Assembly (NCBI GenBank): GCA_001512505.1 | Contig: LFSC01000042.1 | Span: 1 to 47,138, forward strand | Length of the DNA stretch: 47,138 bases | Direction of reading: 5' to 3' | Source: Clostridiaceae bacterium DTU079 | Lineage (GTDB): Bacteria; Bacillota; Clostridia; Acetivibrionales; Acetivibrionaceae | Shown: in pieces, positions 17,124-26,629 of the stretch | Layout: each line of letters begins with the position of its first letter | Position numbering within the stretch: position 1 is the stretch's first letter | The notes under the pieces: model-generated | Told to the model about the DNA's origin: nothing | What the model saw: only the letters and a program-made list of their open reading frames with translations | Databases searched by the model: none | Translations under genes and position numbers: made by a program

Positions 17124-17510
17124 TTGAAAATACAGGAGTCTGCAGAAAACTATCTTGAAACCATTTTAATACTGCAGCAAAGAAACGGACAGGTGAGATC
17201 TATCGACATCGCAAATGAAATGAATTTCTCCAAGCCCAGTATCAGTTATGCTATGAAGCAGTTGAGGGAAAACGGCTATATTCAAATGGATGAACAGGGC
17301 TATATAACATTGACTGATAGAGGTATGGAAATTGCCGAATGTATTTATGAGCGGCACAAGCTTTTGACGGGTTTTCTTATTGCCCTCGGTGTTGATGAGG
17401 AAACGGCAAAAGAAGATGCCTGCCGTATTGAACATGCAATCAGCCACAAAAGTTTTGAAAAGATTAAAGCTCATGCGGAAAGTGTGATAAAAGATAAAGC
17501 TGCAAAATAA
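17124..17510 (+). CDS. Short DtxR/MntR-family metal-dependent regulator
   Basis: A 128-residue regulator with an N-terminal winged helix (SIDIANEMNFSKPSISYAMKQLRENGYI) and the metal-binding dimerisation domain, but no C-terminal SH3 domain, so it is MntR-sized. The start is a TTG behind AGGTGG. Likely metal ligands are E12, H78, C100, E103 and H104. The segment EDACRIEH resembles the Cys-x2-Glu-His of the iron regulator DtxR, whereas MntR has Glu at the Cys position. It is divergent from feoA, with three DtxR-like dyads between them, so it probably represses feo when iron is plentiful. Metal choice is inference. Confidence 0.88.
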   Translation: MKIQESAENYLETILILQQRNGQVRSIDIANEMNFSKPSISYAMKQLRENGYIQMDEQGYITLTDRGMEIAECIYERHKLLTGFLIALGVDEETAKEDACRIEHAISHKSFEKIKAHAESVIKDKAAK

Positions 17511-17516
17511 TATAAT

Positions 17517-17551
17517 AGCCTCAAGCTTAATTGATGATTAACCCTGAGGCT
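17517..17551. terminator. Hairpin between convergent regulator and mtnA
   Basis: AGCCTCA (17517-17523) pairs with TGAGGCT (17545-17551), with an inner TTAAT/ATTAA stem. The T-rich tail is better on the minus strand (mtnA side), but it may stop both genes. Confidence 0.6.
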
Positions 17552-17619
17552 TATTGAGAATAACCTTTGATGCTTGTCTGGTTTGCGCATTATTATTGGT
17601 TAAATCTATAAATTGCTTG

Positions 17620-18648
17620 TTAACGGTATTTTATAATATTTTCATCATAAGGCGGATAAATAATTCCCCTGTCGGTAACAATGGCGGAAATATATTTGTT
17701 TGGCGTAACATCGAATGCGGGATTTCTCACATTTACACCTTCAGGAGCGATTCTTATACCCTTAATATGGGTTATTTCTATCGGATTTCGTTCTTCTATC
17801 GGTATTTGATCTCCGTTTTTAATGGAAAAATCTATGGTTGATATGGGAGCAGCAACGTAAAAGGGTATATTGTTTTCTTTTGCAAGAACCGCAAGGGAAT
17901 AGGTGCCGATTTTGTTTGCCGTGTCACCGTTTAATGCAATCCTGTCGGCTCCGACTATAACACAATCAATTAATCCCTCTTTCATAAAATGTCCTGCCAT
18001 ATTGTCACATATTAAGGTAACAGGAATGCCATCCTGCATTAGCTCCCAGGCTGTAAGCCTTGCACCTTGTAAATATGGCCTTGTCTCATCCGCAAAAACC
18101 TGAATTTTTTTACCCGATTCATGGGCTGCGCGGATAATCCCCAAAGCCGTCCCATAATCACACGTGGCCAGAGCACCGGCGTTACAATGGGTAAGTATTG
18201 TTGAACCTTCCTTTATAAGTTCGTTTCCGTGCTGTCCGATATTCCTGTTGGCTTCGACATCTTCTTTTTCCATCAGGCAAGCTTCAGTTTCAATTAGCTC
18301 CTTTATTTCTTCTATAGACTTGTCCTTGTTGGAAACAGCCTTGTCATAAACCCTGTCCACAGCCCAGAACAGGTTTACCGCGGTAGGCCGGGTACTTTTT
18401 ATAATATCGCATACTTTTTTCAGCTGATCGAAAAATTCATTTTTAGAATCGGTATTTATTGATTTTGCAGCTATGGCCAAGCCATATGCAGCAGTTACCC
18501 CTATTGCCGGGGCACCTCTTACTATCATATTTTTTATGGCATCGGCGATCTCAACATAGTTATTAAGCTCCACAATATTATGTTCTCCGGGAAGCAATGT
18601 CTGATCAATCAGCTTTAATATTCCGTTACAATATTCTAATGGCTTCAT
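17620..18648 (-). CDS. mtnA: Methylthioribose-1-phosphate isomerase
   Basis: A 342-residue enzyme of the eIF2B-like MtnA family, which turns 5-methylthioribose-1-phosphate into 5-methylthioribulose-1-phosphate in methionine or MTA salvage. Visible motifs are [16 protein letters not shown] near the N-terminus, [18 protein letters not shown] with the catalytic Cys, and [22 protein letters not shown] with the catalytic Asp. The ATG follows AAAGGAG. It lies 100 bases downstream of mtnP. No mtnK, mtnB or other salvage gene is in the window, so the fate of the product is unknown; some anaerobes use an aldolase shunt. Confidence 0.94.
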   Translation of the reverse strand: MKPLEYCNGILKLIDQTLLPGEHNIVELNNYVEIADAIKNMIVRGAPAIGVTAAYGLAIAAKSINTDSKNEFFDQLKKVCDIIKSTRPTAVNLFWAVDRVYDKAVSNKDKSIEEIKELIETEACLMEKEDVEANRNIGQHGNELIKEGSTILTHCNAGALATCDYGTALGIIRAAHESGKKIQVFADETRPYLQGARLTAWELMQDGIPVTLICDNMAGHFMKEGLIDCVIVGADRIALNGDTANKIGTYSLAVLAKENNIPFYVAAPISTIDFSIKNGDQIPIEERNPIEITHIKGIRIAPEGVNVRNPAFDVTPNKYISAIVTDRGIIYPPYDENIIKYR

Positions 18649-18747
18649 CGAAATCTCCTTTTCAAAACCGTTTTAACTTAGGTGGAGGTCTACTCCCCAT
18701 AATTGGATTGTCAGCCACAGTTCAAGCCATGGCGAGCTTTACGGATA

Positions 18748-19554
18748 TTATAGGTCTAATCCGCTTAAATCAACATTGTTGCAAGTACAGCTTTCATCAC
18801 GCAATTCAATTCTCTTGATTATTTCAAAGAGCATTTTTTTAACCTTTTCAATATTTTCCTCAAACACTTTTAGAACAGCTTCCTCGGTAACGGGAGCAAT
18901 GTCGTCACGACCTTCCAAGCCTGCATCATAGTCTGTAATTAATGATATATTGGCATAGCATATACCCAGCTCTCTGGCTAAATAGACTTCCGGATACTGA
19001 GTCATATTGATAACTTCCCAGCCCATTTTGTTAAACCACCGGCTTTCTGACACAGTGGAAAACCTTGGACCCTGTATGACAACTACGGTTCCTTTTTCGT
19101 GAACGGTTATACCCAAATCCCGGCCGGCTTCTATTGCAATTTTTCTAAGCTCGGGGCAGTAGGGATGTGCTGCGCTTATATGCTTTGTTACCGGACCGTC
19201 GTAAAAAGTATCTTTACGTCCGGACGTTCTATCTACAAACTGGTCACAAACAACAAAGTCACCGGGTTTTATATTAGGTTGAAGACTTCCGGAGGCTGTG
19301 GGAGCCAATATCTTTTTTACCCCCAGTTTTTTCATTGCAAAAAGATTAGCCCTGTAGGGTATCATATGGGGCGGAAATTGGTGATTTTTGCCGTGACGGG
19401 GAAGAAAAGCTATTCTTTTTCCCTCATATGTTGCCAGTGCAATTTTATCACTGGGTTTTCCATAAGGTGTTTCAATTTCAATTTCTTCGACGTCCTTGAG
19501 AAACGAATAAAATCCCGATCCGCCGAAAACGCCTATATCAGCTTTATTATTCAT
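18748..19554 (-). CDS. mtnP: S-methyl-5'-thioadenosine phosphorylase
   Basis: A protein of 268 residues from the ATG at 19554, which follows AAAGGAGG; the in-frame upstream start at 19590 has no binding site. It is a nucleoside phosphorylase of the MTAP/PNP family that splits methylthioadenosine into adenine and methylthioribose-1-phosphate. Motifs are IGVFGGSGFYSF (phosphate site), LPRHGKNHQFPPHMIPYRAN, VVIQGPRFSTVSES and WEVINMTQYPEVYLARELGICYA with the substrate-contacting Met. It feeds MtnA in the same operon. Purine nucleoside phosphorylase activity cannot be excluded, but the mtnA neighbour favours MTA. Confidence 0.93.
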   Translation of the reverse strand: MNNKADIGVFGGSGFYSFLKDVEEIEIETPYGKPSDKIALATYEGKRIAFLPRHGKNHQFPPHMIPYRANLFAMKKLGVKKILAPTASGSLQPNIKPGDFVVCDQFVDRTSGRKDTFYDGPVTKHISAAHPYCPELRKIAIEAGRDLGITVHEKGTVVVIQGPRFSTVSESRWFNKMGWEVINMTQYPEVYLARELGICYANISLITDYDAGLEGRDDIAPVTEEAVLKVFEENIEKVKKMLFEIIKRIELRDESCTCNNVDLSGLDL

Positions 19555-19594
19555 GGTAAACCTCCTTTTGTAAATGTTTTTCATTAACATACTT

Positions 19595-19622
19595 ATTATA
19601 TTATAAAACCGTAGCTTTTCAA
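19595..19622 (-). promoter_or_regulatory. Promoter of mtnP-mtnA
   Basis: On the minus strand TTGAAA (19622-19617), 16 bases, then a perfect TATAAT (19600-19595), about 40 bases before the mtnP start. No SAM riboswitch signature was recognised in the short leader. Confidence 0.65.
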
Positions 19623-19766
19623 TAAATTCTTTACTTATAATTGATTTTAAAATAATATTTGTCCATGAGAAGGATAATTAATCAAAATGAATTTTTCCAT
19701 GAGAAACCTTCTATAAAAAACGATTATTTGTGTTAATCTAAAGTTGAAGAAAGGAAGGTAAACTGC

Positions 19767-20402
19767 ATGGAAAAAACAGAACATTACAGGGAACTTCTAT
19801 TAAAACAGAAAAATGAATTGGAAAATACAATAAATATGATGAAAGCTCATGATGTTTCAGAACAGAATATGGAGGCTGCGGATGAATTGTCAAACTATGA
19901 CAACCATCCTGCGGAATTGGGGACAGCGGTTTTTCAGGCGGAAATGAATAATACTCTCAAGGTTCATGAGGAACATTTGTTAAAAGAGGTAAATGATGCA
20001 TTAACCAGGATTGACAAGGGAGATTACGGAAAATGCGAGCTGTGCTCAAAAGATATAGGTGAGGAAAGGCTTGAGGCTTTGCCTTATACTAGATTGTGTA
20101 TTGACTGCGAAAGCAGCAAGGAGATTACAATGGATACCTTGGAATGGCAAAGGCCGGTAGAAGAGTTGGTGTGGGATGCACCCCTGGGAAGAAAATATCT
20201 GAATAAGCGGGAAGATGATGAGTTTGAGGGTATGGACCAATTGAATGATCTCGTGAAATACGGTTCATCCGATACTCCTCAGGATATGGGAGGATATGAA
20301 GATTATGAGGAGTTTTATACAAATGAGGTGGACAAACAGGGCGTGGTAGACTTGATGGACAACATTTCCAATGAGGAATATAAAAAGCAATTGCCGGATT
20401 GA
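19767..20402 (+). CDS. TraR/DksA-family zinc-finger protein (YteA-like)
   Basis: A 211-residue protein. Residues 1-85 form a charged helical hairpin, as in DksA-like proteins (HPAELGT, DALTRIDKGDYGKC). The zinc finger is C90-x2-C93 ... C111-x2-C114. An acidic C-terminal tail follows. The size and the DNHPAELGT motif match the YteA family of spore-forming Firmicutes, which is often listed as sporulation-related, although the biochemical role is unclear. It may act on RNA polymerase through the secondary channel, by analogy with DksA. Its ATG follows AGGAAGGT. It stands alone, divergent from mtnP. Confidence 0.85.
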   Translation: MEKTEHYRELLLKQKNELENTINMMKAHDVSEQNMEAADELSNYDNHPAELGTAVFQAEMNNTLKVHEEHLLKEVNDALTRIDKGDYGKCELCSKDIGEERLEALPYTRLCIDCESSKEITMDTLEWQRPVEELVWDAPLGRKYLNKREDDEFEGMDQLNDLVKYGSSDTPQDMGGYEDYEEFYTNEVDKQGVVDLMDNISNEEYKKQLPD

Positions 20403-20493
20403 TTCCAAGGAAATAACAGTAATTGTATTTATCCGCTTTAAAACCGGTAGTTTAAGCCGCGTGTAATTTAAATAAAGAAAAAATGAAAAATAA

Positions 20494-20528
20494 GGGCTTC
20501 AGCGTGGATCATTTCTTCGCTGAAGCCC
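20494..20528. terminator. 11-bp perfect hairpin after the DksA-like gene
   Basis: GGGCTTCAGCG (20494-20504) pairs exactly with CGCTGAAGCCC (20518-20528). On the plus strand the downstream T tract is weak; on the minus strand a long T-rich tract follows. It probably ends the DksA-like gene, but its polarity favours a minus-strand transcript. Confidence 0.65.
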
Positions 20529-21174
20529 CAAATTTAGCTTTGATTTAACTATTCCAAAGTAAAATGATTTAGTTTCGTACCTTGAGTATGTTTTACTGTG
20601 GTAATTTTACTGCAATTACACTTATTTTTTTAGGGTACCACTAAAATAAATAAAAGTTGCGAATATTATTAGGGATGGATAAATAAGCCGTTTATATATT
20701 TTGATTTATATGCATTGAGTGTATATTATATTTATTTAATATTATATTTATATATATAGAATATTATTGTATAATATAAGTAAATATAAATAACTTTACT
20801 ATATTATGTTACCGGAATAGAGTATAATGTTACTAAATCAGTGTAAAAAATTACACGGATAATCCGGTATTAGCAAGCCTGATAAAAAGCGGTGATGATT
20901 AGAAAAGGCATATTTTATAACAGTCGGATTTACTTTATATTTACTTAAACAGCCGTATTAATAAAATCAATGCAGCGTTATTAAGCGAGTTACACGAAAA
21001 TATCGTTCTATTCTATTAACCATTCTATTTATTATTCTATGTAGCCCAAACGTATTTATATTTAAAATAATATATGTCTTTTTTAAACAGCCTTAATTTT
21101 ATTTAGGTTTGTTATTACTATGTCTGTGTAAATTTTAATATTAAATAAAATATTAATATTAAGGAGTGTGAAAT
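20529..21174 (+). other. Long AT-rich celJ upstream region
   Basis: This is about 650 bases without a convincing gene. It holds several TATAAT-like sequences (for example 20823-20828), a GTGTAA-AAAA-TTACAC hairpin at 20841-20856, and an AATATTAA-rich palindromic stretch just before the AAGGAG site of celJ. A regulatory role for this secreted cellulase is likely, but no specific promoter could be fixed. Confidence 0.4.
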
Positions 21175-24100
21175 ATGGCTAAAAGAAGGATTTCAATGCT
21201 TCTGGTACTTGCAATGCTGCTTGTAATGATGGCTCCGCAGGTTGCAATGGGTGCTGGAGACGAGAATGTTATTCCGGAAGTTTTCCGCAAACTTTTGGAC
21301 ATTCAGATTTTTGACGGACAACCTGTTGTAGGATGGTCCGGAAGCGGTATGGGAGAACTTGAAACAGTCAACGACACTTTGCCGATTGACACAGAGGTAA
21401 TTTACAAGGGTAAGCCCACATTAAGACTTAACCTTAAAGAAGACCTTCAGTCTGGATGGTGGATTTCCCTTGTTACCGTAAGAGGATGGAACACCCATGA
21501 CATCTCTCAATATATCGAAAACGGTTATCTCGAGTTCGATATAAAAGGTAAAGACGGCGGAGAAGATTTCATAATCGGATTTAGAGACAAAGTATATGAG
21601 CGCAGCACATTGGAAATCGATACAACTGCTACAATATCAAGCTATGTTGACATAACAACGGAATGGCAGCATGTAAAAATTCCTTTAAAACAGCTGGTTT
21701 ACCTTGATAACGGCTTTAATCCTGCAAATGTTACCTGCCTTCTGTTCAGCAAGAGACACGAAAAAGCCTTTACGGTTTGGTTCAGTGATATCAAGATAAC
21801 ATCCCCTGATGATGAAAAGTCAGCCCCTGCAATTAAGGTAAATCAGTTGGGCTTTATTCCTAATTCCGAAAAATATGCTTTGGTTACAGGATTTAGAGAA
21901 GATCTTCTTATACCACGTGATGCAGAATTCTTTGTAAAAAGGGTTGCTGATGACACTGTTGCATACACAGGTAGATTAAAGTATATAACTGATTATGAAC
22001 CTCTTGACTCCGGAGAAATGATTCTTAAAGCAGATTTTTCAGAAATGACAGCTCCCGGAGAATACTACATAGCAATAGAGGGCGTGGACAATTCACCTAA
22101 ATTTACAATTGCTGAAGATGTATACAGACCACTGGTTGTTGATGCTGCAAGATATTTCTATTACCAGCGTCAGGGAATAGAATTGGAAGAAAAATATGCA
22201 CAGGGTTATCCCCGTAAAGATATAACACCTCAAGATAAAGAGGCAATTTTTGCTTCCGGTAAGAAAGATCCCATAGATGTATCAAAGGGATGGTATGATG
22301 CAGGAGATTTCGGTAAATATGTTAATGCCGGTGCTACCGGTGTTTCCGACCTGCTCTGGGCATATGAAATGTTCCCTTCACAGTTTGGTGACGATCATCT
22401 TAACATACCTGAGAGCGGAAACGGTGTACCGGATATTCTTGATGAAGTTAGATGGGAACTTGAATGGATGCTGAAAATGCAAGATTCCGAAAGCGGAGGA
22501 TTCTATCCGAGAATTCAGTCCGATAACGACGAAAATATTACGGCAAGAATAATCAGGGATCAGAACGGTTGCACCACTGATGATACGGCATGTGCTGCCG
22601 GCGTACTTGCCCATGCATATTTAGTATTTAAAAATTATGACGAAGACTTTGCTAAGCAGTGTCTAGATGCTGCAAAAAGTGCTTGGTCATTCTTGGAGAA
22701 AAATCCAAAGAACATTGTTTCTCCTCCGGGACCATACAATGTAAGTGATGACAGTTCGGACAGACTTTGGGCGGCAGCTTCTTTATACAGGGCTACCGGA
22801 GAAGAAGTATACCATACATACTTCAAAAAAAATTACAAGTCCTTTGCCAATAAGTTTGAAAATCCTGAATCTTACGCCCATACATGGGGAGATATGTGGC
22901 TTACCGCATTCCTTGCATACTTGAAAGCAGATAACAAGGATGCAGATGTTGAGGGCTGGATTGAAACTGAATTTGGTATTTGGCTTGACAATATCCTTAC
23001 AAGGTATGAGAACAATCCGTGGAGCAATGCAATAGTTCCCGGTAATTATTTCTGGGGAATTAATATGCAGGTAATGAATGTTCCTATGGATGCAATCATA
23101 GGTTCGACACTTTTGAACAAATATAGTGACAGAGTAACAAAACTGGGATTTGGCTCACTTAACTGGTTGCTCGGTACTAACCCGCTTCGTTTCAGCTTTG
23201 TTTCGGGTTATGGCGAAGATTCGGTAAAAGGTGTATTCAGCAATATATACAACCTTGACGGTAAACAGGGAATACCGAAGGGATATATGCCGGGTGGACC
23301 TAATGCATATGAGGGAGCAGGACTGTCCAGATTTGCAGCTAAGTGTTACACAAGGAGTACCGGAGACTGGGTATCAAATGAACATACAGTTTGCTGGAAC
23401 TCTGCATTGGTATTTATGTCTGCTTATGCAAACGATAAATCAGACTGTATACCGCAGCCAACCACGAAACCGACGGAAGAACCGACACAGACGTCTACAC
23501 CGACACCTACTCCAACATCATCTCCGATAGTGACTTATGACGTTGTGAATGTAAACATTAATACAAACCTTAACAGAAAGCCTATCAGTCCGTATATTTA
23601 CGGAAGCAACCAGAATCTCAATGCAACACTTAATGCAAGAAGATTCGGCGGAAACAGAACAACCGGCTATAACTGGGAGAACAATTTCTCAAATGCCGGT
23701 AGTGACTGGATACATTCCAGTGATACATACCTTTGCCAGGATACAGGGGTGCCGCAAGACCAGTGGAACGAACCCGGAGCGGTAGTTTCAACTTTCCATG
23801 AGAAAGCTCTGGCCGGCGGTTCTGAGTATTCACTTGTAACTTTACAGGCTGCAGGTTATGTTTCAGCAGATGGAAACGGAGCAGTTGGGGAAGATGAAAC
23901 AGCACCGTCATCCAGATGGAAGGAAGTAGTATTTGAAAAAGGTGCTCCTTTCTCATTAACTCCTGATACAACCGATGATTATGTATACATGGACGAATTT
24001 GTAAACTTCCTTGTAAACAAGTACGGTGATGCCTCTACATCAACAGGAATTAAGGGATATGCCGTTGATAATGAACCGGCGTTGTGGGCTCATACACACC

Positions 24101-25488
24101 CAAGAATTCATCCAGAACCGGTAACTTGTGAAGAGCTTGTTGAAAAAACAATAGGTCTTTCCAAGGCGGTTAAGAATGTGGATCCTTATGCTGAAATATT
24201 CGGACCTGCATTATATGGATTTGCTGCATATGAATCACTGCAATCCGCTCCCGATTGGGAAGATGTAAAGGGAGATTACAAATGGTTTATAGATTATTAC
24301 CTTGACAGCATGAGGAAGGCTTCTGAAGAAGAAGGAAAGAGGCTTTTGGACGTACTCGATCTTCACTGGTATCCTGAAGCGACAGGCGGAGGATCCAGAA
24401 TATGCTTTGATGAAGATCCGAACAATATGTTATGTAACATGGCAAGACTTCAGGCACCAAGAACTTTATGGGATCCTACGTATGTTGAAGACAGTTGGAT
24501 CGGTCAGTGGAAAAAAGATTATCTTCCGATACTGCCCGAAATAATGAAATCAATTGAAAAATATTATCCCGGAACCAAGCTGGCAATTACCGAGTATGAT
24601 TATGGTGCCGGAAAGCATATAACTGGTGGTATTGCACAGGCTGATGTACTTGGTATATTCGGAAAATATGGTGTATACCTTGCAACTTACTGGGGTGATG
24701 CATCCAACAACTACACAGCAGCAGGTATAAACCTTTACACAAATTATGACGGAAAGGGCGGAAGCTTCGGAGATACATCTGTAGCTTGTGAAACAAACGA
24801 AGCTGAAGTATGTTCTGCGTATGCATCAATAGTTGGAGAAGATGATGGAAAGCTTCATATAATTCTTTTGAACAAAGATTATAATACAAGGATGATTCAA
24901 TTTAATATTGCCAGTGACGCAAAATATACTAAAGGTGAAGTTTGGGCTTTTGACAGGAGCAGTTCAAACATTACAAAGAGAATGCCTATAACAAATATTA
25001 ATGATAATTCCTTTATGTATACAATACCTCCATTGACAGCATGCCATATTATCCTTGACACAACGGAGCCTGTTTTGTATGGTGATCTCGACAACGACGG
25101 AAATATTGATTCTTATGATGTAATGCTGATAAAGAGGTTTGTATTAAAGAAATTGGATACCAATCTCTACAATATCAATTTGGAAGCAGCTGATGCTTAT
25201 CTTGATGGCTCTATAGATTCCAGTGATGTTGCTGTAATAAGGAGAAAGGTATTGAAGATTGTAAAAGAGCTTCCTTATACTCCTGACTATATTAACCCGG
25301 ATATTTCCTTGAGTGTATCAAAGGAAGAAGCAACAACGGATGATGCAATAGTATTCGATGCCAGCGATACGAAAGACCCCGATAATATTATTGCATACTA
25401 TGTATGGAATTTTGGAGACGGTTATGAAGCTACAGGAAAGAAAGTAAGCCATAAGTATAAGCAACCCGGAAATATTTTGCTCAGGTGA
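21175..25488 (+). CDS. celJ: Cellulosomal bifunctional cellulase CelJ (Cel9D-Cel44A), frameshifted
   Basis: A 1437-residue reading frame. The order is: signal peptide (1-27), CBM30 (about 35-210), Ig-like domain (217-312), GH9 (315-755) with WYDAGD at 373-378 and proton donor E736 in NEHTVCWN, a Pro/Thr linker (760-785), GH44 (787-1298) with catalytic E967 in DNEP and E1140 in ITEYDY, a type I dockerin (1301-1366: GDLDNDGNIDSYDV and the second repeat LDGSIDSSDV), and the start of a PKD domain ending at residue 1437. The known family protein continues through PKD into CBM44. Here one base is missing near 25474 and TGA follows. The product hydrolyses cellulose, xyloglucan and related glucans outside the cell on the cellulosome. 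The intact protein would be about 1610 residues. Confidence 0.93.
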   Translation: MAKRRISMLLVLAMLLVMMAPQVAMGAGDENVIPEVFRKLLDIQIFDGQPVVGWSGSGMGELETVNDTLPIDTEVIYKGKPTLRLNLKEDLQSGWWISLVTVRGWNTHDISQYIENGYLEFDIKGKDGGEDFIIGFRDKVYERSTLEIDTTATISSYVDITTEWQHVKIPLKQLVYLDNGFNPANVTCLLFSKRHEKAFTVWFSDIKITSPDDEKSAPAIKVNQLGFIPNSEKYALVTGFREDLLIPRDAEFFVKRVADDTVAYTGRLKYITDYEPLDSGEMILKADFSEMTAPGEYYIAIEGVDNSPKFTIAEDVYRPLVVDAARYFYYQRQGIELEEKYAQGYPRKDITPQDKEAIFASGKKDPIDVSKGWYDAGDFGKYVNAGATGVSDLLWAYEMFPSQFGDDHLNIPESGNGVPDILDEVRWELEWMLKMQDSESGGFYPRIQSDNDENITARIIRDQNGCTTDDTACAAGVLAHAYLVFKNYDEDFAKQCLDAAKSAWSFLEKNPKNIVSPPGPYNVSDDSSDRLWAAASLYRATGEEVYHTYFKKNYKSFANKFENPESYAHTWGDMWLTAFLAYLKADNKDADVEGWIETEFGIWLDNILTRYENNPWSNAIVPGNYFWGINMQVMNVPMDAIIGSTLLNKYSDRVTKLGFGSLNWLLGTNPLRFSFVSGYGEDSVKGVFSNIYNLDGKQGIPKGYMPGGPNAYEGAGLSRFAAKCYTRSTGDWVSNEHTVCWNSALVFMSAYANDKSDCIPQPTTKPTEEPTQTSTPTPTPTSSPIVTYDVVNVNINTNLNRKPISPYIYGSNQNLNATLNARRFGGNRTTGYNWENNFSNAGSDWIHSSDTYLCQDTGVPQDQWNEPGAVVSTFHEKALAGGSEYSLVTLQAAGYVSADGNGAVGEDETAPSSRWKEVVFEKGAPFSLTPDTTDDYVYMDEFVNFLVNKYGDASTSTGIKGYAVDNEPALWAHTHPRIHPEPVTCEELVEKTIGLSKAVKNVDPYAEIFGPALYGFAAYESLQSAPDWEDVKGDYKWFIDYYLDSMRKASEEEGKRLLDVLDLHWYPEATGGGSRICFDEDPNNMLCNMARLQAPRTLWDPTYVEDSWIGQWKKDYLPILPEIMKSIEKYYPGTKLAITEYDYGAGKHITGGIAQADVLGIFGKYGVYLATYWGDASNNYTAAGINLYTNYDGKGGSFGDTSVACETNEAEVCSAYASIVGEDDGKLHIILLNKDYNTRMIQFNIASDAKYTKGEVWAFDRSSSNITKRMPITNINDNSFMYTIPPLTACHIILDTTEPVLYGDLDNDGNIDSYDVMLIKRFVLKKLDTNLYNINLEAADAYLDGSIDSSDVAVIRRKVLKIVKELPYTPDYINPDISLSVSKEEATTDDAIVFDASDTKDPDNIIAYYVWNFGDGYEATGKKVSHKYKQPGNILLR

Positions 25489-26018
25489 CTGCCGTAGATA
25501 TCCGTGGTTTAATGTATGGAAAAGCTGTGACTATAAAAGTGGAATCAGCTACCGGCGATAATTCCAAATTCAACTTTGAAGACGGTACAAAGGGAGGTTT
25601 CTCGACATCGGGAACAGAAGCATCTACTATTGTAAATACCACAGAAAAAGCATTTAAAGGAGGAAACTCTCTTAAATGGGATATTACCAGTTCAGCTGAA
25701 GGAGATGCAATGTTATTAACAGACGGAAAACCTTTTGTGGAACCGGGAACTACTATTACCTATAGAATATGGGTTCCGGCTGATGCACCAATAAGTGCTA
25801 TTCAACCGTATATTATGCCTCATACACCGGATTGGTCGGATGCTTTCTGGAATTCAACATGGGGTGCATATTTTACTCTTAAAAAGGATGAATGGAATGA
25901 ATTAACCCTTACACTCCCTGAGGATGCTGATCCGGAATTGCCACAGCAATTGGGAATTCAGGTTCTGACTTCAGGTAAAGGTGAGTTTACTCTTTATGTT
26001 GACAGTATTGACTGGTAA
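25485..26018 (+). CDS. celJ: 3' part of celJ in shifted frame: end of PKD domain plus CBM44
   Basis: A 177-residue continuation in the next frame. It starts at a GTG that overlaps the celJ stop (GTGA). Residues 1-20 complete the PKD domain (AVDIRGLMYGKAVTIKVES); about 27-177 are the CBM44 that binds cellulose and xyloglucan (TITYRIWVPADAPISAIQPYI, FTLYVDSIDW). It has no signal peptide and no Shine-Dalgarno site, so as a separate protein it would stay inside the cell and be useless. One extra T in the T run at 25475-25478 (or AATTATTTT) would restore one protein. Either the strain has a real mutation or the read has a base-call error. Confidence 0.85.
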   Translation: MTAVDIRGLMYGKAVTIKVESATGDNSKFNFEDGTKGGFSTSGTEASTIVNTTEKAFKGGNSLKWDITSSAEGDAMLLTDGKPFVEPGTTITYRIWVPADAPISAIQPYIMPHTPDWSDAFWNSTWGAYFTLKKDEWNELTLTLPEDADPELPQQLGIQVLTSGKGEFTLYVDSIDW

Positions 26019-26044
26019 TTGAATGACATGTAATTAATAAATAT

Positions 26045-26076
26045 AAAAGGAGAAGCTTTCGGGCTTCTTCTTTTTT
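26045..26076 (+). terminator. Intrinsic terminator after celJ
   Basis: GGAGAAGC and GCTTCTTC pair around TTTCGG, followed by TTTTTT. celJ and celQ therefore have separate transcripts. Confidence 0.9.
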
Positions 26077-26629
26077 GCCTTAAAAAGTGCACTGATTTCA
26101 TTTACTTGATGCTGTTGGTTAGAAGGAAATAAACAGGGTTATTCCTCCATTACCCTCTGAAAAATCATATAAGTGGCGCATTATATAATGGGGTGTAGAT
26201 AGTATTTAAATTATCTGTATTAAATAAAAGCAAAAACTTATTTTTCAATACTTTATACTGTTAACTAATAATGATATAATAAATATAAGCACAGAAGGGC
26301 GTTTTAATCTTTGTTGATATTTAATGGATATTATGAAGCAATATATTAAATAATATCCAGTTGCGTGTTTATTTATTATAGTTTATGCTGGAGATTATTT
26401 ATAGAGAGAATATATAGAGAATAATATTTTATGTAAAGTAATATACTGTGGAACAGGATTCATAAAGCATTTCTTTAGGAATTGGCAAACTATATACTAT
26501 TAATTTAAAGTTTAAGTGCATAACTTTTGAATGACAAAAGGTAATTGCATGACGGTTTGCTGATTCTATTTGCTTTCTATTTGGGTCTTGTTTTACAGAT
26601 GAAATAATTTTTATAGAGGAGGAATTATT
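26077..26629 (+). other. AT-rich celQ upstream region
   Basis: This is about 550 bases without a gene. TATAAT at 26275-26280 is the best -10 candidate, with a weak TTTATA 17 bases upstream. Several near-palindromic AT stretches are present. No operator could be named. Confidence 0.35.

Noticed and set aside
20529..21174. SigI-type (cellulosome) promoters before celJ and celQ
   Set aside because: I could not match a reliable consensus by eye; the AT-rich sequence gives many chance hits.
25485..26018. An independent CBM44 protein translated from the GTGA overlap
   Set aside because: It has no signal peptide or Shine-Dalgarno site, and it begins in the middle of a PKD domain, so a broken celJ is the simpler reading.
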